Positions 52,477 through 63,725 of a stretch of 64,000 bases of DNA are shown in pieces (position 1 is the first letter of the stretch; each line of letters opens with the position of its first letter). The DNA lies in NCBI GenBank assembly GCA_000151295.1, contig GG745340.1, forward strand, positions 391,245 through 455,244, written 5' to 3'. The notes under the pieces are model-generated. The model did not search any database. It was given only the letters and a program-made list of their open reading frames with translations, and was not told the origin of the DNA. Origin of the DNA: Allomyces macrogynus ATCC 38327. Lineage: Eukaryota; Blastocladiomycota; Blastocladiomycetes; Blastocladiales; Blastocladiaceae. The position numbers and the translations under genes were made by a program.

Positions 52477-53793
52477 TCAACCCGACGCTGCGCTGCCCAT
52501 ATCCGTCAGCAGCGCCGACTCTAGCTTGTCGAGTTGATCCGGCGCGAGCGACTGCACAAATGCGGCCAGCGACGGCACCGACGGCAACAGCCCTGCCTCG
52601 TCATCCCCACCCACCGCATCCTCGTTCTCGTCGTCTGGCACGCCTGCGGGCACCGGGTCCTCCATATCTATCTCGGCAATCTCGCCCTCCTCCTCCTCGT
52701 CGACCTCGCCCTCTTCGGCCCCTTCCTTGGGCGCGCGGTCACTTCCAGCCGGCGGGACCACGTACGCGACCTCCGGCTGGATCGGGTCGCGCGTGACCCA
52801 GACCGTCGGGAACTCAACAAGCACCTGCGACTGGATCGCGTCCATGAGCGGCTGGTCGGTGGCGAGCGCGACGACGGCCGGCACGTTTCGCGAATTCGCG
52901 TGCGGGAAGGGGCGCTTGAGGTACATGTGCGTCGCCGAGTCGCCGTACCATGACTTGAGCCGAGTGTGTGTGCGCGGGTCTTTGAGCGATTGCGGCGATG
53001 CGGGGTCGAAGAGCGGAGCCATGGCCGAGGCAAGCGTGGCGGCGGCGTGGACGCGCGGTAGGGTGACGGTCAACGGTTCAGACGAGGCCGTGTCGGCGTT
53101 TTCGGCGGGGAGGTCGATGAAAACGAACTCGATGGTCCAAAACAGCTTGTCTTGTCTGTTCGAAACGAGCCAACGTCAGAAAGGCTATTCCATCCCAGCA
53201 CGGGAAAATGCAAACGCACTTCGCATCGTAGTAGCTCTGGTTCGCAGTCGCGCGCGACATACCGCGCGGCAAGAACCGCAACCGCACGCCGCGCTTGCCC
53301 GCCTGCGTGACGAGGTACCGCTGCTTGGGCGTCAATTTACCGGCGCGTGCCGCGCGCGGGCCCGCGACTTTGTGGATGACCGGGTCCTTGACGCGCGCGC
53401 GCGCCGACACGTCGGCAGTGCGTGCCACGTCCTCGAGGAACGTGTAATCTGTTCACCAAGCAGAGACTCGATGAGAGTGCTGTCCTGGCAAAAGCGGCTG
53501 TGGCGAAATGGATGGATGCACCCACCACTATAGAGCGTGTTCTCATCATACTGCTCCATGCTCACAAAATGCGTCTTGGACCGCTGCCCATCGCAGTTTT
53601 CGGCGGCCTTATGCTGCTTGACGCAGGCGAGGCTGCAGGTGCGCGCCGAGCATCGCGGGCACTTGTACTTGGCGTCATTGGCCGCGCACACGCCGCATAG
53701 CGCTTTTCCAGATGCTGGTGCGAGTGGCACTGGTGCTCGCGCTGATGATTCAAGTGCAGATGGTGTTGCAGGTGCGGTTGGTGATGTTGACAT
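52477..53793 (-). CDS. BCD1: Box C/D snoRNA assembly protein BCD1 (ZNHIT6)
   Basis: Exons 53526-53793, 53220-53448 and 52477-53155 join in phase to 391 residues. A HIT-type zinc finger occupies about residues 34-65: CGVCAANDAKYKCPRCSART, then CSLACVKQHKAAENCDGQR, with all Cys/His ligands present. After it come YTFLEDVARTADVSARARV, VRLRFLPRGMSRATANQSYY and DAKQDKLFWTIEFVFID, which is the family-specific block ending in FWTIEW. BCD1 is needed for assembly of box C/D snoRNPs in the nucleus. The C-terminal 100 residues are acidic (EEGEVDEEEEGEIAEIDMED) and end in a short helix. Introns of 64 and 77 nt have good borders. Confidence 0.88.
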
Positions 53794-54015
53794 GGTCACG
53801 AGTGAGGTTGCAGCGCGTGGAAAGAGAGAGGACCAAGTCGGCTGCGAGCAAAGGAGAAATGCGTGGCCGAGCCACAACACATCTGATCACAATCTTTCCA
53901 CCACTCGCGCAACTTGCTGCCTTGCGACACCACGAATTTTGGATCAACCACAGCTGAAGCGCGCGCAAATCATTGCACCAAGACTTGTCCACCCTCTCAA
54001 CCGGCGCTCATCAAA

Positions 54016-56674
54016 ATGCCCAGACCAGCAGCCGCCAGTCAAATCGCGACTGTTCAATTACCGCTATTGGTGCAACCGACCACTGGACTCGGCCACAACC
54101 GTTGTCATCTTCCGCCGCAAGAATACGCTCGACTATTTGGAAGTGGATTGCAGTCTGGAAATGATTCCGCATGGCTCCGGATCGTATGTGCTCAGGTTTT
54201 TTTCAACGTCGCGATCACACACTTGTTGGTCTCCAGGACGTCTGACCACACCGCGTCCAGAAATCCGTCACGTTTGAGCCGCGCATCGGCCACGGGGTCG
54301 GCGTTACCCGGGACCGCCTACGCGACGCTCGCTCGTTCAGCGGTCATGAGCCAGTGGTCGCCGGGCGGGCCGCTGTTGCCGGGGATGCGCTCGCTGTCTG
54401 GTGCGTTTTGCACGTGCAAGCTGTGACCTTACTGAGCGCTGCTTCTAATCTGCGGTGTGGCGTCCAAGCCGTGTTCCAGGCCATTGAACCGCAGCCAGTG
54501 ACGAAGGTCCGTGTCACGATCGCTGCGCTCCTCGATGACAAGATGGTGTTTTGGGATCTGGATCAGGATACGCGAAACATGGTGCGTGAGAAGCGCTTGT
54601 GCTCGTGAGAGTGAGGAGAATCTGACTGTTGTTGTTCGAAATGTGCAGCTCGTGGCGCAAGAATTGCAGGACCTCGTCGTGGCCCCGGGTCACTTTGTCA
54701 AGACAAGCGGCTTCATTGCGCAGGTTCGTGATCGCTACTGCAAATCTGGCGTGCCAACGGCAGAGCAGACTCACCGATACGTTTCCGTAGATCATTGCAT
54801 TCGCTGAACTCGTCACGCACGGCCAGATCGTGCCCTGGACCGAAGTGCAGCTCGTCTCCTCGAGCACCTCACCCTCCATCCCGATCCCATCATCCACGAC
54901 CGTACCGGCACCCTCTCCACCCGCCGTCACCCCACCCGCGGGCCTCGAATCCGTCTTCACGCAGCTGTACGACATGGTGGCCGGCCCGTTCCTGCACCCG
55001 CGGCTCTACTCGCACATCGGGATCGACGCCCCCGCGGCCTGCTCCTCTCTGGCCCGCCGGGTGCGGCAAGACCTACGATGTCTCGCGCGTCGCCATGGCG
55101 TGCGGCGCACACCTCGAAATTGCCGCGGGCCCTGACGTGCTAAGCCCGTACCCCGGCGAATCCGAACGGCAACTGCGCGAGCGATTTGCTGCTGACACGT
55201 CCGTCGCGGATACGGGCCGTCCCGTGGTCGTGTTCCTGGACGAAGTCGATGCGCTCGCGCCGAACCGCGCAGATGCGGCGTCGTCCGTCATGCACCGCGT
55301 CGTTGCGCAGCTGTTGACGCTAATGGACGGGATGCGGCGCGGTACAGCGCGCGTGGTCGTTGTGGCCGCGACTAATCGGCCGAATGCGATTAATTCGGCG
55401 CTGCGGCGGCCGGGGAGGTTTGATTGCGAGGTGGTGGTCGCGCCGCCAGGGACCGAGGTGAGGGGGAAGGTGCTCAAGTCGTTGTTGGGCAAGGTGCCGG
55501 TCGCGGACGATGTGGGCGCGTGGTTGCCGGCGCTCGCAGAGTGCACGCCGGGGTACATCGGTGCCGATTTGGCCGCGCTTGTGCGCGAAGCGTGTCGCGA
55601 GATCGTGGGGACGGATGCCGGGGTGGTGCGCGTGCAGGACCTGCTCGCGGCGTTGAAACGTGTCCCGCCGAGTTTGCGTCGCGGGCATGCGGTCGCACTG
55701 GACCGGGTCCTGACGTGGGACGATATCGGCGGGCTGGACGACGTCAAGCAGGTTCGTTTCTCTTTCTTTACCACCTCACTGCGTTTCCCTTGACTGACCC
55801 ATCTTGTCCTTCTCCAGATAATCACGCAAACGGTCCTGTGGCCACTCGAGCGCCGCGCGCAACTCTCGCGTCTCGGCCTGACCGCGCCACGCGGCCTCCT
55901 GTACGGCCCGCCCGTATGCTCCAAAACCACCTTTGTCCGAGTCCTCGCGTCGCACCTCAAGGCGAGTTTCTTCACGCTCAGCCCGGCGACATCTTCGGCA
56001 GCCACGTCGGCGAAGCCGAGGCGACGATTCGCGGCGCGTTTCACCACGCACGGCTCGCCGCGCCGTCGCTCCTGTTCCTCGACGAAATCGACACGCTAGT
56101 CGGGTCGAGCGGGCTGACCGGTGGCGGTGGCGAGTCGGACCCGGCGCGCGAGCGTGTCTTGACAACGCTGTTGAATGAGATGGACGCGATTGAGGGCGGT
56201 GGGGAGGGGGAGACGTTGGGAAAGAGCGTGGTGGTGGTGGCCGCGACGAAGCACCCGGACCGGCTCGACCCGGCGCTTGTGCGGTCGGGACGGCTAGACC
56301 GCGCGGTTTACGTGCGCGCGCCGGATGCAAGGGAGCGGAAGGGGATTTTCGACGTGTATTTGCGCAAGATGCCGGCGGCCGTGACTGAAGCGGAGCTGTC
56401 GGCGCTGGCTGAGGAGGTACGCTGTCGTGTTCGGTTTTTGCCCGTGTTTGCGAGCACCTGTCTGACTGACTGACGGACGCGATGGGTGTAGATTCCAGGT
56501 GCGACAGGCGCTGATATTGAAAACATGTGCCGCGAGGCCGCGCTCGCGTGCCTGCGGCGCGGTGACCCGGCCGTGTCGGCGGCGCATTTGCGCGAGGCGT
56601 GGGCCCGGTGGGTGCCGACGATGACGCGCGAGATGGTCGCGTATTACGAGACGCTGACCTCGCAGTTTAAGTAG
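54016..56674 (+). pseudogene. AFG2B: AFG2B/SPATA5L1-like AAA ATPase with damaged Walker A motifs
   Basis: Two AAA modules are collinear with SPATA5L1. Module 1: LYDMVAGPFLHPRLYSHIGI, a broken Walker A, DVLSPYPGESERQLRERFA, Walker B VVVFLDEVDALAPNRA, LTLMDGMRR and ATNRPNAINSALRRPGRFD. Module 2 from 55818: LWPLERRAQLSRLGLTAPRG, GPPVCSKT, DIFGSHVGEAEATIRGAFHH, LLFLDEIDTLVGSSG, VLTTLLNEMDAIEGG, RLDPALVRSGRLDRAVYVRA and, after a 77-nt intron, GADIENMCREAALACLRRG. At 55030-55075 two single-base losses are needed to restore RGLLLSGPP-GCGKT, and module 2 has Val for Gly in the P-loop. The N-terminal 250 codons could not be assembled. The family works in cytoplasmic 60S ribosome maturation. Nonfunctional copy is the likeliest reading; assembly error could explain the frame losses but not the Val. 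Confidence 0.65.
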
Positions 56675-56923
56675 ATGAACGATGATGGCAAAGAAGATGG
56701 GGTTGTTATTGGCCAGGCTAGAGCGTATGAAAAGACGGCGACGAACACGAAAACACAGAAAATACACAAGGTCCACGCGAGCGGTTGACTGTAGCGGTGT
56801 GCGCGGCCGGTTGCGATGGTCACGGCAGAACGTGCGGTCGCGCGCAGTCGCCGGGCGCGCGAGGAACCTCCCACTCGACTCGGAAAAGCGGACAGCAAAG
56901 AGGGGAAGCAGGGCGCCAGCGCT

Positions 56924-57370
56924 TTACTTGAGCTTGGAGAAAAGCTGGGCGCTCGTGCAGGCGTCGACGCACTTCTGGAACTGGAAAGCGCAGACCAATT
57001 TTGCGTCAGCTCGGGCTTGAGCAGGCGATACTCATCGCAGAGCACGCGGCGTCCTGCCCGCGAGCAAACGCAACCACAACGTACGTGGAAGAACTCCTCG
57101 ACGCACGTCTCGTGGGCGCCGTCCTCAACGCGAGCGGTGCACTCGTCCATCTTGGCCTTCATGGCGGCGCAAGCTGACGTGTTGCCACAGGCTGGTAAAT
57201 AGGCGCAGTCAAGAGTCAGGTCTCTCTGCTTGTGCTTGAACATGGACATGTCGATAAATGGACCATCAATTACCCTCGTCGATGATTTCCTTGGGGTCCT
57301 GGATGGCCACTTCCTCCTCTTCCTCCTCCTCGCAGTGCACGACGTTGATGAACTTGTCGGTGGCGGCCAT
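56924..57370 (-). CDS. QCR6: Ubiquinol-cytochrome c reductase hinge protein (QCR6/UQCRH)
   Basis: Exons 57274-57370, 57085-57191 and 56924-56980 give 86 residues. The acidic run EEEEEEEVAIQDPKEIIDE is followed by ACGNTSACAAMKAKMDECTA, ETCVEEFFHFQKCVDACTSA and the end QLFSKLK. This is the complete hinge-protein pattern, with the paired cysteines that form its disulphide hairpin. The protein sits on the intermembrane side of respiratory complex III near cytochrome c1 and aids docking of cytochrome c. The length fits the animal-type hinge protein; yeast QCR6 has a longer acidic presequence. Both introns (82 and 104 nt) are in phase with GT-AG borders. Confidence 0.9.
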
Positions 57371-57989
57371 ATTGACTTGAATGCGGGTAGTTGCACGCGA
57401 CGGCAGACGACGGGGCAGCAGCGGTTCCAAGGACAGCGATGATGGCAGGCCGAATCCAACTCGTTGACGATGGGCGCTGGAAAGCAGAAAGGAATCAAAC
57501 GGCAAGGCAAACAGGTTTTGGCATCAGCCGAATCCACGTGCTTGAAGATCGAAACCCTGAGCCGATTCAAAAGCCTCGAAAACCTGATATAGACCGCCGC
57601 GAGATTGTGCGGGTTTCGGCGCGGTTCGAGTCAGCGTGAAATACAAGGCGCAGTCTTGCTGGAAATCCATGCGGGGAGCGCTCCGCAGCACTGGAAGGCA
57701 CCGAAAAGCAGTCTGAAATTCCTTCCCCAACAGCCAACGCACGTGCACCGTGCTGCCAACGCCAACCGACACAGCACGCGAAGGGACCAGCTCGTACTCG
57801 TCCTCGTGCTCACGCTCTCCGTGCCAACACATGGTCCATACCAATGCTCACGCTCTCCGTGCCAACACACGGTCCATACCAATGCACTACACGCCCCCGC
57901 CCGCCTCCTCTCCACCCTCGCCGCTGCTCGCCCTGCCGCCGTAACCCACGCTCATAAGTATTCAAGCACCTTTCGCACCAAATACCATC
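57371..57989. promoter_or_regulatory. Divergent promoter region with a 38-bp tandem duplication
   Basis: Lies between QCR6 (minus) and the gene at 57990 (plus). A 38-bp unit occurs twice in a row at 57807-57882 with one C/T difference. No gene is supported inside. Confidence 0.45.
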
Positions 57990-59135
57990 ATGGCCCGCAA
58001 GAAGCGCTCGTCCCCTCGCGCCAGCTTTGACGCGCGCGACCGTTCCCTGTCGCCCGCGCCCGCCAAACTGCTCGGGTCCCCACTCGGTGGCGCAAGTAGC
58101 AACGGTGCCACAGGGACAAGTCCAAGTGCCCGCACCCACGCGCAGCGCCGCGGCAAGCAGCCCGATCTCGACCTCAACTTGGCCATGCAGTCCCTGGCCC
58201 TGTCTGCGTCGCCCGTGTCCTCGCCGCTCACGCCAAGAGCACGACGCGACTCGGGCCGGCGCGCCTGGAGCGACGTGCGCGCTACTCCGCCGCCTCCGCT
58301 CAACCTTGCGCCAGCCTCGTCACCAAGAACGCCAAGCGGGACCCAGTGGACAGCCGACGACATGGACGACGAATTCGGCCTGGCGTCGGCGACGCCGCGG
58401 AGGTCGCGCCGGTCGCGCCGCACGTCGGGTCAGCTCGGTACCCCACCTACGCCGACGCCGCCGCGCCGTGGTGGTGGAACGGGTGCACGCAATGTGTCCC
58501 CGCCGCCGTCGCCACTACTCGGTGCGGCGCACATGGTCGATACCGACTCGGACGCGCTCGACGACGACGAGGACGTGGTTCTGGCCACGGCCGCCCAGCG
58601 CCGACGCAAGGCCGAGCAGCGCAAGCGCAAGCAGCAGCGCAAGCAGCAACAGCAGCTCCAGCAAGCTGTGCCTGCCGATGACCCCGCTGACCTGGTGGAG
58701 AGCGTCGGCAACGAGTCGAGCTCCGACGACCCGGACCGCGACGAGCTCGACTTCATGCACGCGCAACTGCAGATCTTGTGCCCGTGGTACCTGCCCGTGT
58801 TCGACGCAACGCGACCCATGTCGAAGCGTGCGCTCGCCGCGTTTGCTGCCGTGCGAACGTCGCGCACCGGGTTCGCCGACTTTGATGGGCTCGTGCCCGA
58901 GGGTGATACGGAGGCTGCGCGCGCGGCCGCGATCGATGCCGAGGACGCGCTGGGGGTTGCCATGGCTGACCAAGTGCCGGGATCGCCGGTCGCGGTTGTG
59001 ACAAGTGTCGTGCCCGAAGCGGCGGGGGCTACGTTGGCCACGGCCGGTGCGTGGTGCCGGTACCCGTCGTCGGTGCCGCAGAGGCGAGCGCGGTCGCCAC
59101 CGCCGCGGCTGCGCTTGCCGCGTGTGGTGGCCTAG
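57990..59135 (+). CDS. Unrecognised low-complexity nuclear-type protein
   Basis: An intronless frame of 381 residues from the ATG at 57990 to a TAG. The N-terminus MARKKRSSPRASFDARDRS is basic and looks like a nuclear localisation signal. Several SP/TP sites follow (ASPVSSPLTPRARRD, PTPTPPRRGGG). Around residues 205-230 lies a basic/Gln-rich helix QRKRKQQRKQQQQLQQA. The only compact segment is ELDFMHAQLQILCPWYLPVF with FADFDGLVPEGDTEAARAAA (residues 250-320). I do not recognise the family. Codon bias fits real genes. A regulator or chromatin-associated protein is possible but not shown. Confidence 0.5.
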   Translation: MARKKRSSPRASFDARDRSLSPAPAKLLGSPLGGASSNGATGTSPSARTHAQRRGKQPDLDLNLAMQSLALSASPVSSPLTPRARRDSGRRAWSDVRATPPPPLNLAPASSPRTPSGTQWTADDMDDEFGLASATPRRSRRSRRTSGQLGTPPTPTPPRRGGGTGARNVSPPPSPLLGAAHMVDTDSDALDDDEDVVLATAAQRRRKAEQRKRKQQRKQQQQLQQAVPADDPADLVESVGNESSSDDPDRDELDFMHAQLQILCPWYLPVFDATRPMSKRALAAFAAVRTSRTGFADFDGLVPEGDTEAARAAAIDAEDALGVAMADQVPGSPVAVVTSVVPEAAGATLATAGAWCRYPSSVPQRRARSPPPRLRLPRVVA

Positions 59136-59603
59136 CGGGCGTTTTGATGCCCACTTTTTTAGGGTGGAGAAGGTGCAGAACGATTTTTATTGTACCATTG
59201 CACTCACTGACCCGTTGGCCGCCCATAATTCAAGTGCAATCGCATTTCTGTGAGATCGATCTCACATTACGGCAGCCTCCCATCATCTTTGAACGTGAGG
59301 AACTTGAGCGTCAACGGCGTTGCTGTCTGTGTTTTTCCGCGGCCGGGTCAGGATCGTGCGATCGACGTGAGAGCGCGGCCCGCCGGCGGCACAACCACGC
59401 CGGCACCGCCGGCACTCTGGAGAGCGACCACCATTCGCTGTTGAATTTTCGACCACCATTTACGCCGGTCGCCGACGCGTCCGACGCGACTTGCTGCGCC
59501 AGCACTTGCAACGGTCTTAAATCGACCAGCACCCGCGCGGAATCCGTTCTCTCGCGGACCCGGTTCGACAACCAACCTGCCGCAAGCTGCAAGCGCCCCG
59601 ACC
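59136..59603. other. Intergenic region upstream of acyl-CoA oxidase
   Basis: 468 bp, no supported gene; should include the promoter of the oxidase gene. Confidence 0.4.
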
Positions 59604-61880
59604 ATGAGCAACACCAACGACAAGACGGGCGTGGTTGCCATTTCGGCCGACCAAGGCCGGATCGACTACGCCGCCGAGCGCGCGCGCGCGCAATTCGACG
59701 TCGAGGAAATGCGCGCATTCCTGCTCGGTGGACCCGACCGTGCTGCGAAAATGGCCCTGGCCTACCGCATCATTGAGCGCGACCCGATTCTGTCGTTCCA
59801 GCTCGAGGGTGGGCACCCGTTTGATTTGACGCGCCCGGAGCTGCGCGCCAAGTACGTTTCCGATAGCTCAATGGACACGCGCGAGAATAAGGAGCAGATG
59901 CTGACAGTGTGCGTGGAAATCGTCCAGAACGATGGCCCAGCTTCGTCGCGTCGTGGAGGTGCGCCGTGCGTTCAAGGACAAGGAACTCGACGACCTGTTC
60001 TTGACGGCCATGTGGTATGTTGGTTCGTCACTGTCGTTCTTGTGCGCGGTGCACCCAAAATGACCCTCTTTGCTCCACGATTATTGAATAGCGAGCTCTC
60101 CGAGTCCTTCTCGATGCGTCTGTTCGTCACGGAAGCCTTGTTCGTGCGCTCATTCCGTCTCTTCGGCACGCGCGCGCAGCAAGCCGAATGGGTCCCGAAG
60201 ATCCTCGCGTGGGACTCGATTGGCTGTTTCGCAATGACCGAGCTCGGCCATTCATCGAACCTGCGCGGGATCGAGACGACCGCCACGTACGACGCGGCCA
60301 ACCGCGACTTCATCATCGACACGCCGTCGCTCATGGCGACCAAGATTTGGATCGGCATGGCCGGCGAAACCGCGACCCACACGGCCTGCTTGGCGCGGCT
60401 GCTCGTGCGAGGCCAGGACTGCGGCCTGCACTGGTTCGTCGTCCCGCTGCGCGACCCCGAAACAGGCCGGCTGATGCCCGGCGTGACCGCGGGCGACGTT
60501 GGCGCGAAAGCCGGCCGCAACGGGCTCGATAACGGGTGGATCCAGTTCACGCACGTGCGTGTGCCGCGTGACGCGATGCTCGCGCGGTGGGCGCACGTCG
60601 CGGCCGACGGCACGTTCCATGCCGGGCTGAACCCGGAGGACGCGGATCCCGCGAATAACGTGAGTCCCGCGGCGGCCGCGGGGCTCGCCTACGCGGGCCT
60701 GATCCCGGAACGGCTCGAGATCACGCGCGGGATCCCGATGATGCTCAACCAGGCGCTGACGATCGCGGTGCGGTACGCGGCGGGGCGCCGGCAGGGGCCC
60801 GCGGGCAACCCGCAGGTGCTCGACTACCCAAGCATTCAGGCGGCGCTGATGCCGGCGCTGGCGCGGATGCATGCGGTGATGGCGGCCGCGGGGGCCGTCT
60901 GGACGACCTGGCACGCGATGGAGGAGGGCGGGCCGAATGTGCTGCTGCAGGGGTTGCCGGACATGCACGCGCTGTCGGCTGGGATCAAGGCGACGGTGAC
61001 GTGGGACGGCGCGGATATCCTGGAACGGTGCCGCCGGGCCATGGGCGGGCACGCCTACTCGCGGTACAATGCGATCGCCGACTACATTGGCGACTACGGG
61101 GTCATGACGACCGGCGGCGGGGATAACGCCGTGCTCGTCCAGCAGACGGCGCGGTACGTGCTCGCCATGGCGCGCAAGGCCATGGCCGACCCGGCCAAAT
61201 TTGCGGCCGCCGTCGCCCCCACCGACTCGGTCGCCTACTTGCCCTCGGCCGTCGCGCTCGCCGCTGAGGGCACGCCGCCCGCTGTGTCCGACTGGACGAG
61301 TCTTGCGCAACTGCACGTGGTCCTGCAGTGGCTGGCCGTGGCCAAGGTGCAGGCGCTAGGCATGTCGCTCGCAGCCGCGCCCAAGGGCGGGATGACGCGC
61401 GCGTGGAACGCAGCGCACGCTGATATTTCCGCCGTTGCGCAACTGCACACACACCAGTACCTGGCGCGCGCGATCCGCATTCGCGCAGGCGACTTGCCGC
61501 CGACCACGCGCGACTCTGCCGCGTCGCCCGCGGCGCTGCAGCCGACGTTTATGCACCTTGCGCGGCTGTACCTGCTCGACGTCCTGCGCCAGTTTGCGCG
61601 CGACTTGCTTCTGCACGGGTGGGCGCGGGAGGCGGTCGAGCAGCTCGACGCCGAGTTTGCCGACGCATGCGCGACCGTGCGCGACCAGGCGATGCCGCTC
61701 GTGGACGCGTTTGGCCACCCTGATTGGATTCTGCAGGCGCCGTTGGCCCGTGCCGATGGGGACGGGTACCGTGCGTACCTGGCCACGATTCAGAACGCGC
61801 CCAATTGCTTTGGACCGCCCAAGTACTGGGACGCGGAGGTGCGTCCGCTCACTGCGCCCGCGGGGCGGAGCCGGTTGTAA
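59604..61880 (+). CDS. Peroxisomal acyl-CoA oxidase with C-terminal SRL targeting signal
   Basis: Exons 59604-59851, 59928-60014 and 60092-61880 give 707 residues, the usual length. The frame is open through both introns, but only the spliced form restores AKTMAQLRRVVEVRRAFKDK and TAMCELSESFSMRLFVTEAL. Flavin-binding and active-site parts are GCFAMTELGHSSNLRGIET, KIWIGMAGETATHTACLAR, GLDNGWIQFTHVRVPRDAML, YPSIQAALMPALARMHAVMA and RAMGGHAYSRYNAIADYIGD, with the ACOX signature GGDNAVLVQQTARYVL after it. The end SRL is an accepted PTS1 variant, so the enzyme should enter peroxisomes and carry out the first, H2O2-producing step of fatty acid beta-oxidation. Chain-length preference cannot be told. 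Confidence 0.93.
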   Translation: MSNTNDKTGVVAISADQGRIDYAAERARAQFDVEEMRAFLLGGPDRAAKMALAYRIIERDPILSFQLEGGHPFDLTRPELRAKYVSDSSMDTRENKEQMLTVCVEIVQNDGPASSRRGGAPCVQGQGTRRPVLDGHVVCWFVTVVLVRGAPKMTLFAPRLLNSELSESFSMRLFVTEALFVRSFRLFGTRAQQAEWVPKILAWDSIGCFAMTELGHSSNLRGIETTATYDAANRDFIIDTPSLMATKIWIGMAGETATHTACLARLLVRGQDCGLHWFVVPLRDPETGRLMPGVTAGDVGAKAGRNGLDNGWIQFTHVRVPRDAMLARWAHVAADGTFHAGLNPEDADPANNVSPAAAAGLAYAGLIPERLEITRGIPMMLNQALTIAVRYAAGRRQGPAGNPQVLDYPSIQAALMPALARMHAVMAAAGAVWTTWHAMEEGGPNVLLQGLPDMHALSAGIKATVTWDGADILERCRRAMGGHAYSRYNAIADYIGDYGVMTTGGGDNAVLVQQTARYVLAMARKAMADPAKFAAAVAPTDSVAYLPSAVALAAEGTPPAVSDWTSLAQLHVVLQWLAVAKVQALGMSLAAAPKGGMTRAWNAAHADISAVAQLHTHQYLARAIRIRAGDLPPTTRDSAASPAALQPTFMHLARLYLLDVLRQFARDLLLHGWAREAVEQLDAEFADACATVRDQAMPLVDAFGHPDWILQAPLARADGDGYRAYLATIQNAPNCFGPPKYWDAEVRPLTAPAGRSRL

Positions 61881-62249
61881 GGGATTGTGATTGGAGGGGG
61901 AGAGAGGCGCGTCAGGTCGCCTCGACGGGTTGATTGATGGCTGCGGGACGGTTGATCTTGGTTTGTCGCATCATTGATAAGAAATGAGCGTTTGCAGGAC
62001 TCGATGGAAGACAGGCGAGAATCAGATCGAGCACTCTCGAGCATGTCGGCACTGTTGGAAGGAGCCGGTCCTGCTTTGCAGAGCATGCTCGCACACCTTC
62101 CTCGCTCATCACGACCAATAAGAGTTGATCAAAGCGACCCGACGCGGTCATGTGTCGCGAGTTTTCCACACACCATGCCGACGAACACCCCCATCCCACA
62201 TTCCCTCTCCTCGACACAAGGCTAACCCTGCCAGCAGCTGCTCGCCACC
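61881..62249. other. Spacer, no gene seen
   Basis: 3' flank of the oxidase gene and presumed 5' flank of the DUF4246 copy. Lower CpG than the genes around it. Confidence 0.35.
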
Positions 62250-62333
62250 ATGTCGGACCTGTCCGACACCTCGGAGACTTCCGAGCGCGCTGCCGATCCA
62301 ACTCTGCTCCACCGTTCGCGAGGCTAGTCAATG

Positions 62334-63725
62334 CCATGAAGTGCAACTGGCAGAACTGGCAGTGCATCTATCCGCTCATGACGATGCGCGAAATCGCCAT
62401 GGCGGACTTGCTTGCAATCGCGCGCAACCACTACCAGTGGGCCAAGTCATGGAACGACAAGTGGGAGCACAAGGAGCGCATCGACTATTTGCGCGACGAC
62501 TGGCGGACGACGCCCATCGACGATTTTGATCGCGACAACACCGGAACACGGCGCGATCCGGATTGGAATTACATGATCAAGGAGCTCGACTACCAGACAT
62601 TGTACGAGCCGACAGCCGCGGCCGTTGATAATGTGTTTGTGTCGTGCAGTGCCGTGCCGAAGTCGTCCGTGCGAGCTTGGCCATGCACGTTGTCGAGTTG
62701 CTTGAGGACGTTCCGGAACGCGACAAGAACTGGCGACTGCTGTCCGACCAGATGGTGCTCGAGCTTGTCGACCCGTCGCTCTACCCGATCGTGTATGGCC
62801 GTACGCGCGTCCTGCCCGAGGGCACGCGCGCGTCGCTCGCCAACTGGAAAGAGCATCTTGGCGGTGGCATTCCCGCAGTCGCTCGGCCCGCGTCGCTGCT
62901 CAAGGATCGCTGCATCTCGCGCAAGTACGTCTCAGACCGGTTCCAGCTTCTCCCAGCCGATTTCGTGGTGGACACCAACGGCAAGGTCAAGATCCAATCG
63001 TATATCAACACTTTGGACCCTGGCACACACCGCGCGCCCTACCCACTGCTCGCGCCAGTCTTTGAACATGCCGTCCCGCTCCTCGAGCGCGTCCTTGGCC
63101 GGCTGCAAAAAGTGATGCCGCTACGCATCACGCCGTCGCCCAAAATTGGACTACCACCTCGGGTCGCCTCCGCATTTCGACCCCAACGATCCCGATTTCT
63201 ACGACGAGATGGCCGACTGGAAGGACCCGCTCGTTCCGGCGCCGCCCGCAGACTACGACCATGCTTGCAACGCCTACACGCCGTACCCATTGCGCGGACG
63301 CACGCTCAAGGTAATTACACGGCTGACGAGTATGCACGTGTCGCCCACTGGCGACAGTCCACTGTTCCGCGGCGAATGGCGCGTCGCGGGCAAGGCCAAC
63401 GAGACGATTGTGGCGACGGCCGCGTACATTTACGACCGTGCCAATATCGAAGAGGCGCCCTTGTCGTTTGAACGGTCCTATGCGCATGCCCGAGTGCGGC
63501 GCACAAGACTAGACCAGCACGGAGAGGGCGGCTGGTCGCGCCCTAATACATACAAGGCTCCCGCACAACTTCAAAGCCACCACCATCCGCTACAGTGACT
63601 CCAACCACTCTCAAGACAGTCGTCATGCCCTCCCCAAGACTGGCTGGATCACTGCCGCGCACCACGGCCGTCTAAAAAATTGCACGACCGCACGCCATCA
63701 GCGACCCACACGCAGCATCCTTGAT
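62334..63725 (+). pseudogene. Frameshifted DUF4246 copy
   Basis: Three frame segments follow the intact protein in order. The first, to about 62655, includes ELDYQTLYEPTAAAVDNVFV against ELDYQAKHEPIAAAVDNVFV. The second, 62655-63150, includes MVLELVDPSLYPIVYGRTRV and FQLLPADFVVDTNGKVKIQS. The third, from about 63150, includes LRGRTLKVITRLTSMHVSPT and GKANETIVATAAYIYDRANI. Two frame changes are therefore needed. In the third segment the metal-ligand candidate HIEG of the intact copy has become RVAG. Beyond 63600 only scraps remain, such as ITAAHHGRL followed at once by a stop (intact: VTARHGRLVAF). The decay is too extensive for assembly error alone. Confidence 0.75.

Noticed and set aside
53156..53219. 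Apparent frameshift in BCD1 between YYDA and FWTIEF
   Set aside because: A 64-nt intron with phase 2 joins them as DAKQDKLFWTIEF without any lesion.
59852..60091. Unspliced acyl-CoA oxidase frame with an insertion of about 50 residues
   Set aside because: The frame is open by chance; splicing two introns restores the conserved family sequence.
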